Part shown: positions 35,812 to 47,446 of the stretch, in pieces | Layout of the letters: the number at the start of each line of letters is the position of its first letter | Numbering within the stretch: position 1 is the first letter of the stretch | Assembly (NCBI GenBank): GCA_951799445.1 | Contig: OX637294.1 | Coordinates: forward strand, 25,941,452-26,005,451 | DNA from: Pseudisothecium myosuroides | Lineage: Eukaryota > Streptophyta > Bryopsida > Hypnales > Lembophyllaceae | DNA length: 64,000 nt | Direction: 5' to 3' | Notes under the pieces: generated by a model | The model's input: the letters and a program-made list of their open reading frames with translations, nothing else | What the model was told of the DNA's origin: nothing | The model's database searches: none | Made by a program: the position numbers and the translations under genes

Positions 35812-35936
35812 AATTGGACCGAACCATTTGGCTTTTGAGATACACAACCAACCAAGTGAATGGAGTGGTTGACTGAGTCATTGGCAATTTGAGTGGCGTC
35901 CGCAATTGCTTGCCCCAAATAAAAAATCAAGTAAGG

Positions 35937-36329
35937 TAAGGTAGTCTGCTCTAAAAAGCGACTATTTAAGAGCTGATCCGCCTTTTCCATAGATTTTAGA
36001 GGACATAAATCATTTTAGCTCATTTTTCGAAGAAAGAAAAATGGACGTGGAACTTAACACATTTGGTTTCATAATTTTCCAAGCATTTTTGAATTACTTA
36101 TGAATTTTTAAAGATTTGGGGCATAGCTCATGTATGACCATAGTTCTTCCAAAATTCATCCACTTGCAACTTGTATAATGATGTGAGGAAATCAGAGACA
36201 ATGATTGTCTCTTGCAATATAAAAACAAATTTTTCTTGATTCACTCAATGGCTAAAGTGGTCCATTTAAGATCACCGCCTATCCATTCTACAATTAATTA
36301 TAGGGGAGCTTTTAGAGCAGACTACCTTA
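35937..36329. mobile_element. TA-flanked MITE, AGGTAGTC family, 393 bp
   Basis: Ends are AGGTAGTCTGCTCTAAAA and its inverse TTTTAGAGCAGACTACCT, with TA outside both. Segmental copy B at 41897-41925 reads GGTAGAATAGCCTAATA where A reads TA[element]TA-AAACAACCTAATA, so B preserves the unoccupied site. Confidence 0.8.
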
Positions 36330-37152
36330 AAACAACCTAATATTGTCTTCCACTCAATTCCGTCATTCATAGGCCCCTCTCAATTGCGACAATGGCCCAC
36401 CCATTACCACAATCTTAGCAATCCTTTATCATAATGACAATGCACTTGAAGAGGGGACACCACAATGTGTGGTTGGAGAGGAGAAACCACGCTTTATTAA
36501 AGGTCTAGCCAATCTTTCTTTACCATTTTAGCTTGGAAAAAACAAAGAAAATTCATTTCTTGTTGGAATATCTTGATTTGACTTGCAAGTTGCAAATGAC
36601 TTTTTCTCAATCTTTCTAATCTTTGAAAAATAGGTGACATCACAAATCACTTCTCCAAGGTACCTAGATAGCAAATCTACTTGGTGGTAATAGGCATGTT
36701 GACCTTCTCCAACTGGCTACTTGTGCACGAACTGTGCCACTTGTGGCCTATCAAAGGAGGAAGCTTCCGAAGCTCCATCGGAATTAAGCTTCACATATTA
36801 TTGAGGCACCGATCACTTTAGCATCCTTGAAGAAGGGAACTCCTACAATGAACAAAATTGACTTATGTGGCTCCTCAGCCAATCCCAATCCTTGCATTAA
36901 CTGATAAGTCTGTCATAGGCATCTAGGGAAGCATAATACCTTCCCAGCATGGGAGAAGATCATGGTTATACAATGCAGTTATGCATCACCAACTCATTCT
37001 TCCTTTCTACAACTCCTTTCTCACAACTCCATCACCCTCACAACTCCATCACCAACTCACTTTGCCAAACTACTTCATTCAGCGTACGTAACTTACGTCC
37101 ATCTTCCTCGCTGCCTGCGCTCTTGCTCCCTGGCTGCTAACGACCAACCCAG

Positions 37153-37410
37153 ATGTGCTTCCGGACTGTCAAGCAGCAGGCCTACTCTTGCGGCCAACAC
37201 TTCAAGACTATTAGCCGTGAGAGGACACAGTGCGAGGCCAAAAAAGGCACCGCGAACTGGCATCCCGTCGAGGCGTAGACGGAGGATGTGAAAGAGACGG
37301 TGCCCGGCAGCGCGGGCATCTGCGCCGATCACCCGCAGGCTCCTCCTCCTGAAACTCAGGATCCGGTTCCTCCAGTTCCTGCTATTCCTGCTCAGTACCG
37401 TAAAAAATAG
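37153..37410 (+). pseudogene. Small Cys-protein ORF, copy A, interrupted by TAG
   Basis: This is the paralogue of the ORF at 42781-43041. Codons 1-41 read MCFRTVKQQAYSCGQHFKTI onward; then a TAG at 37276-37278 interrupts. The same frame continues to a second TAG at 37408-37410, giving 86 codons in all, close to the intact copy. The downstream half keeps GSAGIC but has lost the second Cys of the CX2C pair and ends in a Pro-rich tail. Confidence 0.5.
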
Positions 37411-37645
37411 TTCGCTTCTAGCTCGTATTGGCATGCCGTTCAGTAGAATGGAAGCTAGCATCCTCTACTGAATAGCGAGCTGAACCCTGTGCTCACTCAT
37501 GACTGTCCCCATTCATGCTTCCTTAGGTGACTCGAAAATCTGAAAACCTTCCAAAAAAATTCAAAAACCTGGGAAAAAGAAAAAGTAGAAAACAACAGAA
37601 ATAACCCAATCCTCTCCCACCGGGAGGGGGCCTCCCCTTGGGGTG

Positions 37646-37684
37646 GTCCAATACGCGGGCTCACCTCTACGCGGTGTATTGGAC
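37646..37684. other. Conserved 9-bp stem-loop (copy A)
   Basis: GTCCAATAC and GTATTGGAC pair perfectly across a 21-nt loop. Copy B (43202-43240) has GTCCAGTAC/GTGTTGGAC, where both changes keep pairing as G-U wobbles. This may be a structured element in the 3' part of the small Cys-protein transcript, or the remnant of a mobile element. Confidence 0.35.
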
Positions 37685-39271
37685 AAGTAGCCCCGACCTT
37701 GGGGTGAAACCAACGAGCCCATTCTTGCGAGTAGAGTACAGTCGTTCTCGATCTTACCAAGGTACGTCATCTTCTATTCGTTTGCACTGTCCGTAGTCTT
37801 GAGCTAACAGACGAATCTCCCAATCCTGTCTAGCTCTTCTTCCCTTTTAATTCGCACCATTGGCTTCGTCATAGACTGGTGAGCTTCACCCTGTAGTCTT
37901 GGACCGATCATAATTGGACCAGCTTCTTCCTTACTTTTGTTTTCAATAAAATTTGTAAGGTTATATTTCCATTGAAGTCTAGTTATTGTGCTCAAATTTC
38001 CATATCTATCCAAGCTGTTTTGAATCTTTGGGAGCAATTCGAAGTTCAAATTTTAGACATTTTTGGAATACATTGATCTTGGGCAGTTTGTTTCTTCTTC
38101 ATACAGCACCCATTTGGCCATTTCCAATAATTTTTTTGGGGAAACTTGTGCATACTAGTCTAGTTTGTATGGTTGAAATTTCATTTCAATCCAAGAAGTT
38201 ATGAGCGTCTAAGAAGCATGTTAGTAGAAGGAGGTTCAGCCTCAAATGTGTTTCTTGCAACTTTTTTTTGTTATTTTTTGACATTTAAAAGCCAATTTGC
38301 AAACACAGGCAATGAGTCATTTGAATGCTATTTTCTTTCACCAATGTGTTTGTATGTTGGTTTTGAAGCATTTTATGATTTGAAGTTTTTTCATTCAAGT
38401 AGGTTTAGAAATCAAATTTCACTCCAAATTTGTTGCAAGCAAAATTCCAACATCCTTTCAAAACACTAAAACACTATAATCTTGCAATCTACGTGACCAA
38501 ATGACTCCAAATTTGATTCATGTCATCTACAACATGTACACTACAAGATTGTACAGTAGAGATTTCTATACCTCAGTGACATTTAAACCTATAACACTTC
38601 AAATGTAATGATGTTTGTAAACCCAAAAAGGTCCTGTCCTGGGCCTTTACTGGTTAACAACGACGTTTTAGCTTTCCATATTCCACTTAGTTCATGAGCA
38701 CTTATTTTTCAACAATGCCAACAGGGAAAATTCCTTATTGCTCACAAACGAAGTGCGGTGCGCATGGTCGTGCTAGGCATGGTGGACTTCCTGGGACTTC
38801 CTTTCAGAAACCTAGAAACCTGACGACTGCTGCTGCGGGTGTTACTCCAGTCCAGTGTGCGCGGGCAGCTCCGTCAACACCATGGAATCGAACTTAGTAG
38901 TATACAGTTTATGCTAGCTGTGAAACGAACTAGCTAAGACCAACTTAAGGTATGGATGCTAGCTGTGAATCGAACTAGCTAAGTAGTGGTCTTCAGGGTG
39001 TTCAATTTCGCTTGATGCAACTGGATCTCCGTTTGAAAGCTATGGAAGCTTATTAAATATTACCTGCTGATGGACACTTGATCCAGTCTATATGCAGTAT
39101 ACCTTCAGTTCCCGCTTCAGTTAGTTCAGTCCCTGGATCGATGTTGGTCGTCTTCTGAAGCATGCAAACGGCACGTTTTTTGCATATGCACCGTTCGATG
39201 ACAGTGTTGGAGCTTGGTGTTCACTTGCTTTTTTGACTCAGTGTTTGCAATTGCATCATCATCACGGATGC

Positions 39272-39610
39272 ACCAAGTTATGGAATTTCAAAGTTTTTAT
39301 GAATTAAAAAATGAGAAAATTATTTTCACTTTTATTTTAGTTGTGGCAACAACACAGGGCACACCAGCTAGTATTGTAAATGAGGTTGTTTGTATAGTAT
39401 TGGTTTGTTAGCTTGTTTGTTATGGTGAGATCTCCCAAACCGTGGCCCTGTTGGTTGTGCTCTTGGTACTATCGGAAAGCTCTCTGTGAGGTGGGATGCA
39501 TAGGCTTTGTTTCGTAACAATTGGACCTATGGTGTGAAAGTTATGGATTTTTGAAGTCTTTATGATTTAAAAATTAAGAAAATGAATTTTACTTTTATTT
39601 TGGTTACCTT
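39272..39610 (+). repeat. GAGATCTCC repeat, two partial units
   Basis: One truncated unit (39272-39385) and one nearly full unit (39386-39605) match the array at 28.3-29.2 kb, with GGTGAGATCTCCC, GGAAAGCTCTCTGTGAGG and GGTGTGAAAGTTATGGATTT. Confidence 0.65.
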
Positions 39611-39989
39611 TAGCACATTTGTGCCGAATCATTAATTAAATTCCATACTAAACTTTGGCACTTAAAAATATCATTTTAAAAAAAATTCGATATTAAAATA
39701 AAAAATATTGAAGTTATTTGGCAACTAATGCACGTAGATTTGAAAGTCACTCTTTTATTGTGAGTGAATGAAGATGTACAAAAAATCTCTTTATACAAAT
39801 ATTGGCAATTTTGTTAAAATGACAGTATTTTTTTAAAATGGCATGAAAATAGTTCAGAATGGCCGTTCTGAAATCTACACCTATCCTAGATGGTTTAGAA
39901 CGGCCGTTCTAAAAGCTATATGAGTCCTAGATGGTGAAAATGGCACACTGTCAAAGTGGCACTTGGAATACTCCCATTTTAACGAAATT

Positions 39990-40560
39990 GCCCATAAGTG
40001 GAGTGGTAGGAAGTAAAGCAATCCATGTGGGATATGTAAATTAGGATTAGTAGAAGCTCAACTACTCATACCTAGTTAAATCAAAAGCAAGAATTGTGTT
40101 CCATGTAGAACTTCAGACCTCATTTTGGCATAGAAGAGTAACTTTAATTGAAAAAAGTTGATAAATCAAGCTAGTTTTCATCTTCAAAAATCCATTCAAG
40201 ATGTCGAGCCTCCAATCAAAAGTTATGGACAAAATTTAGAGAGCAGTTGAGAGGGACATTTTCTCTTACATTTTCAAAAATCCTCTCTGAATTTTGTCCA
40301 TAACTTTTTTTTGGAGGCTCAAAATCACAAATGGGTTTCTAGACATGAAATTTAGTTTGATTTACCAACTTTTATTAGTTCAATTTTTTGGAAAAAATTC
40401 GTTCTACTATGCCAAAATGAGGTTAAAGTTCTACATTGAATACAGTTCTTGCGTTTTGACAATGAGTGTTCAAGCTCTCTGCTTCAAATTGTCCCATATC
40501 CTTTGAGGATTCATAATGGACAATAGATTTCATTATAAAAATGACCACTCCACCCATTAT
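39990..40560. mobile_element. Foldback element about 570 bp
   Basis: The centre lies near 40250. Left-arm words (CCTCATTTTGGCATAG, AAGTTATGGACAAAATT, GAGCCTCCAA) recur inverted on the right. A diverged single arm of the same family occurs at about 21140-21480. No ORF. Confidence 0.6.
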
Positions 40561-40687
40561 TTGGTGGACATGTATTTGCATCAAGTTGCATGGGTATCTT
40601 TTCTAGCATTTCGACTTGCTTTACAATTTTTTTTTTTGATTTGGCAAGGTGGCTTGTTAATTTTCAAGATCATTTGGTTTTGAATTT

Positions 40688-41610
40688 AAAACCCCTAGGT
40701 TCCCAAGGTATTTTTTTCATCAAAAACCTTTCAAAACTACCATATCTATTGCAAAGTGCACAAAACTTTAGAAATTGTTTGTTTTTCATATCTAACTGTA
40801 GGATCTTGCACTAGACTTGTATAAAAATGTGTGGAAAAAATTTCAAAAACATTCCTTCAAATGGATTGCATTTGAAGGGAAGAAATGGGGGGGGGTCACC
40901 TTACCTAAATAGATTTTTTAAGCCTTTGAATCTTTGTAGCTTAAATTTTTTGCACTACACATTTTGAATATCTAAGTTTTAATGTTGAAGAATTGAGTTG
41001 AGAGTTTAGGAAAAAAATTTCAAAAATCACACACTTAATTTTCATTCATTAAAAAATTATTAAGTAGAAGTAGGTTCAAGATTGAAGGAAAAACTAAACC
41101 ATTGATAGCTTGAAGATGGAATTGGGAATTACTAATTTCAACATTGAGATTGTTCCAGCAAGCTAACTAATCCCGCTGCAACTTCTTATTTTGAAAAATT
41201 GTGAAAATTGCATTCAAAAATAAATCCTATAAGTTATTTTTTCAAGAAGATGCTTAAATTGGCCAAAAAAAAAGATTTTCCATAACTATTTCATCACTAA
41301 TCCAAATCGAATGAGTCAAATATTACCATATAGACAAAAATACTTTCTATAAGAAATAAAAATTTTAAACTTTTATTTTGACTTCTTGTGATTTATTTTG
41401 TGCTGCCCGACAAAACTCCATTTTGGGCTTCAAGTGGCATAGCTTTTGCATCTAGTCACCGATTAAAATAAAAATGATATTCATGGAAAGCTAATGTGAT
41501 TTTCAATCTTCAAAAAAAGTTTCAAAAATTCACCATACAAAATTGAAATCCTAGGAGCCTATCTGAAATCCATTTAATCCCCAAGGGGACAATTGGAGTT
41601 TAGGGGTTAA
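40688..41610. mobile_element. TTAA-type piggyBac-like MITE, copy 3
   Basis: Right end TTTAGGGG plus TTAA at 41607-41610. The left end reads CCCCTAGGTTCC after AAAA (TTAA lies 2 bp farther out at 40686-40689), so the left junction has drifted. The interior is a diverged member of the 930-bp family, with the usual ACTGCCATTTCTA-like and CATTCAAAAATAAATCC-like blocks. Confidence 0.75.
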
Positions 41611-42350
41611 TTATTTTTCGCCGAAGGTGACCTCTGGATATGGTACTGTAGTGTGCTATTACCGACAGAACCTCAGGTAAGTCAACCTGGTGAGTTCCAC
41701 CAGTGAACAGTAGTTGCATATGGGGACTGGTAAAAAAATTCTGGAGGAGATTCCTCATGAATTTGATTGAACCATTTGGCTTTTGAGATACACAACCAAC
41801 CAAGTGAGTGGCGTGCTTGACTGAGGAGTCATTGGCAATTTTGGAGGAGGTGAGTGGCTGCCAACTGCTTGGCCCAAATAATAAAATTATCTAAGGTAAG
41901 GTAGAATAGCCTAATACCGCCTTCCACTCAATTCCGTCATCTACAAAAACCCATCCAATTGTGTCACTGGCCCCACCCATTACTGCAATCTTAGCAATCT
42001 TTTACTATGATGGCAATCCACTTGGAGGAAGGTACACCACAATGCCTATGGATCCATCCACTCTTTACCATTTCAGCATTGGAAAATCACATAAAATTTA
42101 TTTCTGGCTTGTCGGAATGCCTTGATTCTACTTGCAAATGACTTCTCTCCATCTTTTCCATCCCTAAAAAATTTGTGAGTTCACAAATAGCTTCTTCAAG
42201 GTACCTAGATAACAAATCTGTTTGGTAATAGGCATGTTGACCTTATCTAATTGGCTATGCACAAACTATACCACCACTTGTGGCCTATGAAAGGAATGAG
42301 CTCTTGAAGCTCCATCGGAAGCTTCATCACCAATTCACTCCCCCTTTCTA

Positions 42351-42631
42351 CGGTAGAACCTCCTCCAATAAGTACAAGGTCCGGGACCGGTTTGACACAT
42401 TGCAGTACAGAGGTTTATTACACTAGCCGAGGAGGGGTGTTTGCTTTCGTGACCTTTGTATGAAGCCTCCAGTCCAACACATTGCAATACGGAGGTTTAT
42501 TACACTAGGGAGGGTCATTTGTCTGGTCCAACACATTGCAATACAAAGGTTTATTACACTAGGGAGGGTCATTTGCTTTCGTGACCTTTGTATGCAAACT
42601 GTAGAGAGGTTTACTTATTAGAGGTTCTCAC
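42351..42631. mobile_element. Candidate pogo/Emigrant-like MITE with internal triplication
   Basis: Left end CGGTAGAACCTCCTCCAATA and inverted right end GAGAACCTCTAATAAGTAAA resemble pogo-like plant MITEs (Emigrant type, AACCTCTAT core). The interior contains three copies of a unit of about 47 bp, CCAACACATTGCAATAC...AGGTTTATTACACTAGG. Copy A at 37005-37015 lacks the insert (TTTCTACAACTCC). Confidence 0.55.
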
Positions 42632-42780
42632 AACTCCCTCCCTCAGTCTTTTTACAACTCCATCACCCCCCTTTCTGCAACTCACTTTTATAACACCCCG
42701 TGCCAAACTTCATTCACCGTATCTTACGTCCATCTCCCGCTGCCTGTACTCTTGCTCCCTGCTAACCGCGACCAACCAAG

Positions 42781-43041
42781 ATGTGCTTCTGGACTGTCAA
42801 GGAGCAGGGCTACGACTGCGGCGAACACGTCAAGACTATTAGCCGTGAGAGGACACAGTGCGATGCCTTCAAAGGCACCACAAACTGGCATAACTTCACA
42901 ACGGTGACGTCGTCGACGGTCATCCCGGTGGCCGGCAGCGCGGGCGTCTGCAAACAATGTGCCCACCAACGCCGGGAAGACGCAGCCCGCAATGAACCCG
43001 GATTTCCGGCATTTAGTTACAAAATTCTTAGAGGAAACTAA
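42781..43041 (+). CDS. Small cysteine protein, 86 aa, possible zinc-binding
   Basis: An intact ORF in copy B starts MCFWTVKEQGYDCGEHVKTI. Cysteines lie at 2, 13, 27, 57 and 60, with His16: C13-G-x-H16, C27, then a C57-x2-C60 pair after GSAGV. No signal peptide or membrane segment. From memory, short proteins starting MC, with CGH, a mid Cys and a late CX2C, are common in fungal genomes; I know no plant family with this pattern. A TTTTATAA box at about 42687 lies some 90 bp upstream. The duplicated copy A is interrupted, so copy B could be the only functional one, or both may be decaying. Function unknown. Confidence 0.45.
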   Translation: MCFWTVKEQGYDCGEHVKTISRERTQCDAFKGTTNWHNFTTVTSSTVIPVAGSAGVCKQCAHQRREDAARNEPGFPAFSYKILRGN

Positions 43042-44785
43042 GGATATTTCTCCCCGGACTGTGGCGGGCTTTCGTAGGCGACTCGAAAATCTGAAAACCT
43101 TCCAAAAAATTTCAAAAAACTGAGAAAAAGAAAAAAAAAAGAAGAAAAAGGAGAAAAAACAGAAAAAAATTCCCAATTTTCTCCCTCCGGGAGAGGGGGC
43201 GGTCCAGTACGCGGGCTCATCTCTACGCGGTGTGTTGGACGAGTAGCCCCGGCCTCGGGGTGAAACCAACGAGCCCATTCTTGCGAGTAGCTAGAGTACA
43301 GTAGTTCTCGATCGATCTTACCAAGGTACGTCATCTTCTATTGGTTTGCACTGCCAGTAGTCTTGAGCTAACAGACGAATCTCCAATCTTGGCTAGCTCT
43401 TCTTCCCTTTCCGCACCATTGGCTTCGTCATAGAGGTGAGCTTCACCGTGTAGTCTTGGACCGATCATAATTGGACCAGCTTCTTCCTTACTTTTGTTTT
43501 CAATAAAATTTGTAAGGTTATATTCCCTTTGAAGTCTAGTTGTTGTGGTTAAATTTCCATATCAATCCAAGCTGTTTTGAATCTTTGGGAGCAATTCGAA
43601 GTTCAAATTTTAGACATTTTTGGAATACATTGATCTGGTGCAGCTTGTTTCTTCTTCATATAGTGTCCATTTCCAATATTTGTTTTGGGGAAAGTTGCGC
43701 ATACTAGTCTAGTTTGTATGGCTGAAATTTCATTTCAATCCAAGAAGTTACGAGCGTCTAAGAAGCATGTTAGTAGAAGGAGGTTCAGCCTCAAATGTGT
43801 TTTTTGCAACTTTTTTTTGTTATTTTTTGACATTTCAAAGCCATTTTGCAAATGCAGGCAATGAGTCATTTGAATGCTATTTTCTTTCACCAATGTGTTT
43901 GTATGTTGGTTTTGAAGCACTTTGTAGTTTGAAGTTTTTTCATTTGAGTAGATTTAGAAATTGAACTTCACCTCCAAATGTGTTGCAAGGAAAATTTCAA
44001 CATCCTTTAAATTCAACACTAAAACATTATAATCTTGCAATTTATGTGGCCAAATGACTCCAAATTTGATTCACGTCATCTACAACACATACACTAAAAG
44101 ATTGTATGGTGGAGATTTCTATACCTCAGTGACATTTAAACCTATAACACTTCAAATGCAATCATGTTTGTAAACCCAAAGAGGAAAGCTACGGGTTAAC
44201 GGGTTAACGGCAACGCTTTAGCTTTCCATACCCCACTTCGTTCGTGAGCACTTATTTTTCATGCGATCAACAGTGCCAGCATGGAAAACTTAGTGCTCAT
44301 TAACGAAGTGGAGTGCGTATGGTGTGTCATGCTGTTGTTCTTGAGGCAGTGGTGGTGATGGTATAGGCTTCCTCGGACTTCCTTTCAGAAACCTTGTGAC
44401 TGCTGCTGCGGGTGTTACTCCAGTCCAGTGTGCGCTGCTCTTCCTTCAACACCACTGAATCGAACTTCTTAGTATATTAGTTAGCTGTGAATCGAACTAG
44501 CTAAGTAGTGACCCTTCTGGGTGTTGAATTTCCGTTTGAAAGCTATGGAAGCTTATTAATTATTACCTGCTGATGGACTCTTGATCCAGTCAATCTACAT
44601 AACTTATACCTCCAGTTCCCGCTTCAGTTCGTTTTGTCTCTGAATCGATGTAGGTCGTCTTCTGAAGCATGCAAACGGCAGGTTTTTCCATATTCACCAA
44701 TCTATGACAGCCTCGGAACTGGGTGATCGCTTGCTTTTCTGACTCGGTGTCTGCAATTGCATCTTCACGGAATGCACGTATGCAC

Positions 44786-45298
44786 CCGGCACGAGTTAAC
44801 AATATCTTCGTTTTACCACTGTCAGTGCTTCAACACGCCTCAGCGTGCGTTTCTTGTGAATGCTGCAGCAGGTGCATCAAGGACGTACGTGCAACGTCTC
44901 CAAACTAAGTTTCATGAGTGGTGGTGAGGTCATCTTAGTCGAACACCCTATGTACACTTAACACTTGAGCATAGTTTCTTATCCCCAATTCGACAAACAT
45001 AAATTTTTATTGCTCTAACTTCTAGGGTTTTTGTGACCCCTACACGAGGTACAAGCGTAAGTCTGAGCAGCAACTGCTACATCCCATCACCTAATTGCAT
45101 GATATGTATGACACGCATATTACATATTTGCCAGTACTATTACAACTAAAGTTCTGATCTTTCCATATCAGACTTGCACATAATGAAAATATTTCCTATT
45201 GCCATCGTCCATACTGTGGTAAAAATTTCAGACCTACACAGTATCATTCTACAGTATCAATGTGTGAAATTACTTCACGACAGCAACAAGGGTATTGT
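44786..45298. other. 3' flank of the VOC gene
   Basis: Presumed 3' UTR and downstream sequence for the minus-strand VOC gene. No unmistakable poly(A) signal. Nothing else recognised. Confidence 0.4.
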
Positions 45299-47395
45299 CT
45301 ACTTCGGTACAGGCCAGTTGCCAATCTCCAAACCGTTACCTGCAATGAATTTTTCATACATCATTAGAGTGGAAAATAAAATAAAACCATGCGAAGACAG
45401 GACTTGGCTGGTTTGAACCGAAGGACCGACCCAGCTCAACATGAATGCAGATCTTAATTATCGGAATTATTGTAACCTTCTCAAATGTCGAAGCTGCTAA
45501 AGAAAGAACCGTCTTTAGTTAATTTTGTCTATAGCTGCTGACTTCTTCAGCTACTTCATTGAATGCGCCATAGATTGCATTCTCAAAGCAGGCTTACCAT
45601 CAGGATCGAAGAAGAAGCATTGCTTCACTTTGCCTTCTTGTTGCGTCTTTTCGAAGTATTTGATGTCTTTTTTCTGGCACAAGAAGATAGAGACGCCGAA
45701 GGTAAGGAAATGTAAGAAACACTGAAATCAACAATTGCATAATCAGCGGAAGAGCACATATTAAGGGTTCTGAAGAGATAAAAGTCAATGTGAAACCTAT
45801 TTCTGGCATCATCCATTAATTTTCAAGAAGTAAGGTAGTCTGCTCTTAAAATGAGATTTAAGCCTAGATAACTCATCATTGACAGTAGTAGATATTTTAA
45901 GCAACATGTCACTCATTCCTAAATAGGGGTTGCATTTAGAACGCATTCGCTATTAGAGCAGACTACCTTAATAGAAACATCCTTTCGCAAAAGTTATCAA
46001 ACTTTGAAAGGAATCCAATTTGGATACCCGTCAGTGATATGTTTGTGATAAGAGGACACTACAGAGAACGAGACAAGGATCAAACTGAGCCCACCTTTTG
46101 AGTGTGCAAGTCAAATCATGGGCTGTAAAATGTTAGAATATAATGCTTTGAGGAATTCAACTTGGTGCTATTTTGACATAAACAGTGCATTCATTCTATG
46201 TCCAAAATATCAGACTACAAGTATACTATGGATTGCAAATTCTTCGATCATGTAGAATTTCTCCAAATTCTGAGAGCTTCTTCCATACATAACTTTATTC
46301 CAGTAAATAGTTACTTCTTCATAAATAGTAGTACCCACAGTAATTGCACATTTGGTGAAACTTTCGTAGCCACCATGTCTACGTAGGAAAAGTCGAGCAC
46401 AGTAGTGCAGTATAATACCTTCAAAGTATCGATGGCAGCATCGTAATCAGATACTCGGAATGACAAATGAGGTCCCCGCCACAAAGAACTCACGTCAGCA
46501 CTGCAACACACAATGGTGCACATTCAGTTTGGAGAATTAAGAACATGGATTGAAGAATCGTTAAAACATCATCATTTCTAACAATACGGATAAGTGAAAA
46601 CCAAGCTTTGTTAGTACAATTAGGCTTTCTAGAACTCATTGACGACACCACATGTATAGTATGAAATCGGAGGTCTGTGCATGATCATTGTGACTACAGA
46701 TTGACCCTATAAATCACAAGGAAGAATCTTTGCAATGCCGTCTAGAAGTTCTAGACACAGGTTCTAGAAAATCCCCAAAACCCTGTTCAACAGCAATAGA
46801 CTCATGGACGAAACATGGTCAGCAGTGACATACTTGGCGTCACTGGGCACCACAAAAGGACTCTCCGGCAACCGCGACTTCGGGTCTCGCTCAACCACAT
46901 GCAACTGATATACTGGCGGCAAGCGCAGCCAAGTTACATTGAAATCTCCAAACGACTCAGGCGTTTCCAGCTTCTCAAATCCAAGCACCTAATAACCAAG
47001 AAGCACAATTGCAGTAAATCATTCAGTCCCATATTGTGTATTTATACCAGAATGATCCAGAGCTCTCAACCCAGACCTCTCAACATGCACGTACTCAGAG
47101 CTATTACATTTCAACAATGCTAAATTTCTTCCGCATGATGCTAAATCACCTCTTAACTATCACCTTAATCTACAAATCACACACCAACTGTATAAGGAAC
47201 GAATCAATACGAACTACAAAATTGGATAACAAAAACCCTCAAATTACATATATCACAACTGCATCCACCATACATATCATTCTCTAACCCCAATATGCAC
47301 ACCTTCTGGTAAAACTCCACCATACGATTAACGTCGGAAGTTTCGCGAGCAAAATGATGCAAGTGGACGCCCTGAAACGGCGACACGTCCGCCAT
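45299..47395 (-). CDS. VOC / glyoxalase-fold protein, 148 aa
   Basis: Five exons on the minus strand join without a phase conflict: 47395-47303, 46988-46834, 46500-46419, 45673-45598 and 45339-45299 (447 nt including TAG). The protein has the paired beta-alpha-beta-beta-beta plan of the vicinal oxygen chelate superfamily. Candidate metal ligands are HHFARET near residue 14, LHVVERD, GPHLSFRVSD, and E in GNGLEIGNW at the end. FFFDPDGNGLE is typical of plant glyoxalase I-like proteins of the At2g32090 type. These are probably cytosolic metalloenzymes or lyase-like proteins, with the exact substrate unknown. The donor at 46834 (GTATGT) was chosen over the read-through frame because it alone keeps phase. 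A MITE sits in the fourth... counted from the start, third-to-fourth exon intron (45674-46418). Confidence 0.85.
45831..45970. mobile_element. TA-flanked MITE, AGGTAGTC family, 140 bp
   Basis: Ends AGGTAGTCTGCTCT and inverted AGAGCAGACTACCT with TA on both sides; the same termini as the 393-bp element at 35937. It lies in an intron of the VOC gene. Confidence 0.8.
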
Positions 47396-47446
47396 AGCTG
47401 CCTCCTCCCTGCCCATCTCACACACATGATAACCATTCAGACAAAG

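Larger units (their letters stand above)
29170..39271. repeat. Segmental duplication copy A (interrupted by copia)
   Basis: Bases 29170-29281 plus 35817-39271 align collinearly with 41655-44785 (copy B), including upstream CCGACAGAACCTCAGG, the small Cys-protein ORF, the GTCCAATAC hairpin and the GAAGCATGCAAACGGCA block. Copy A contains a Ty1/copia element and a 393-bp MITE absent from B. Copy B contains a pogo-like MITE absent from A. Confidence 0.85.
41655..44785. repeat. Segmental duplication copy B
   Basis: Collinear with copy A (29170-29281 plus 35817-39271). It lacks copia and the 393-bp MITE, and has its own pogo-like insertion at 42351-42631. Divergence is moderate, with many short indels, so the duplication is older than the copia insertion. 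Confidence 0.85.

Noticed and set aside
38694..38897. 67-codon ORF in segmental copy A
   Set aside because: The frame is not preserved in copy B, so protein constraint is unlikely.
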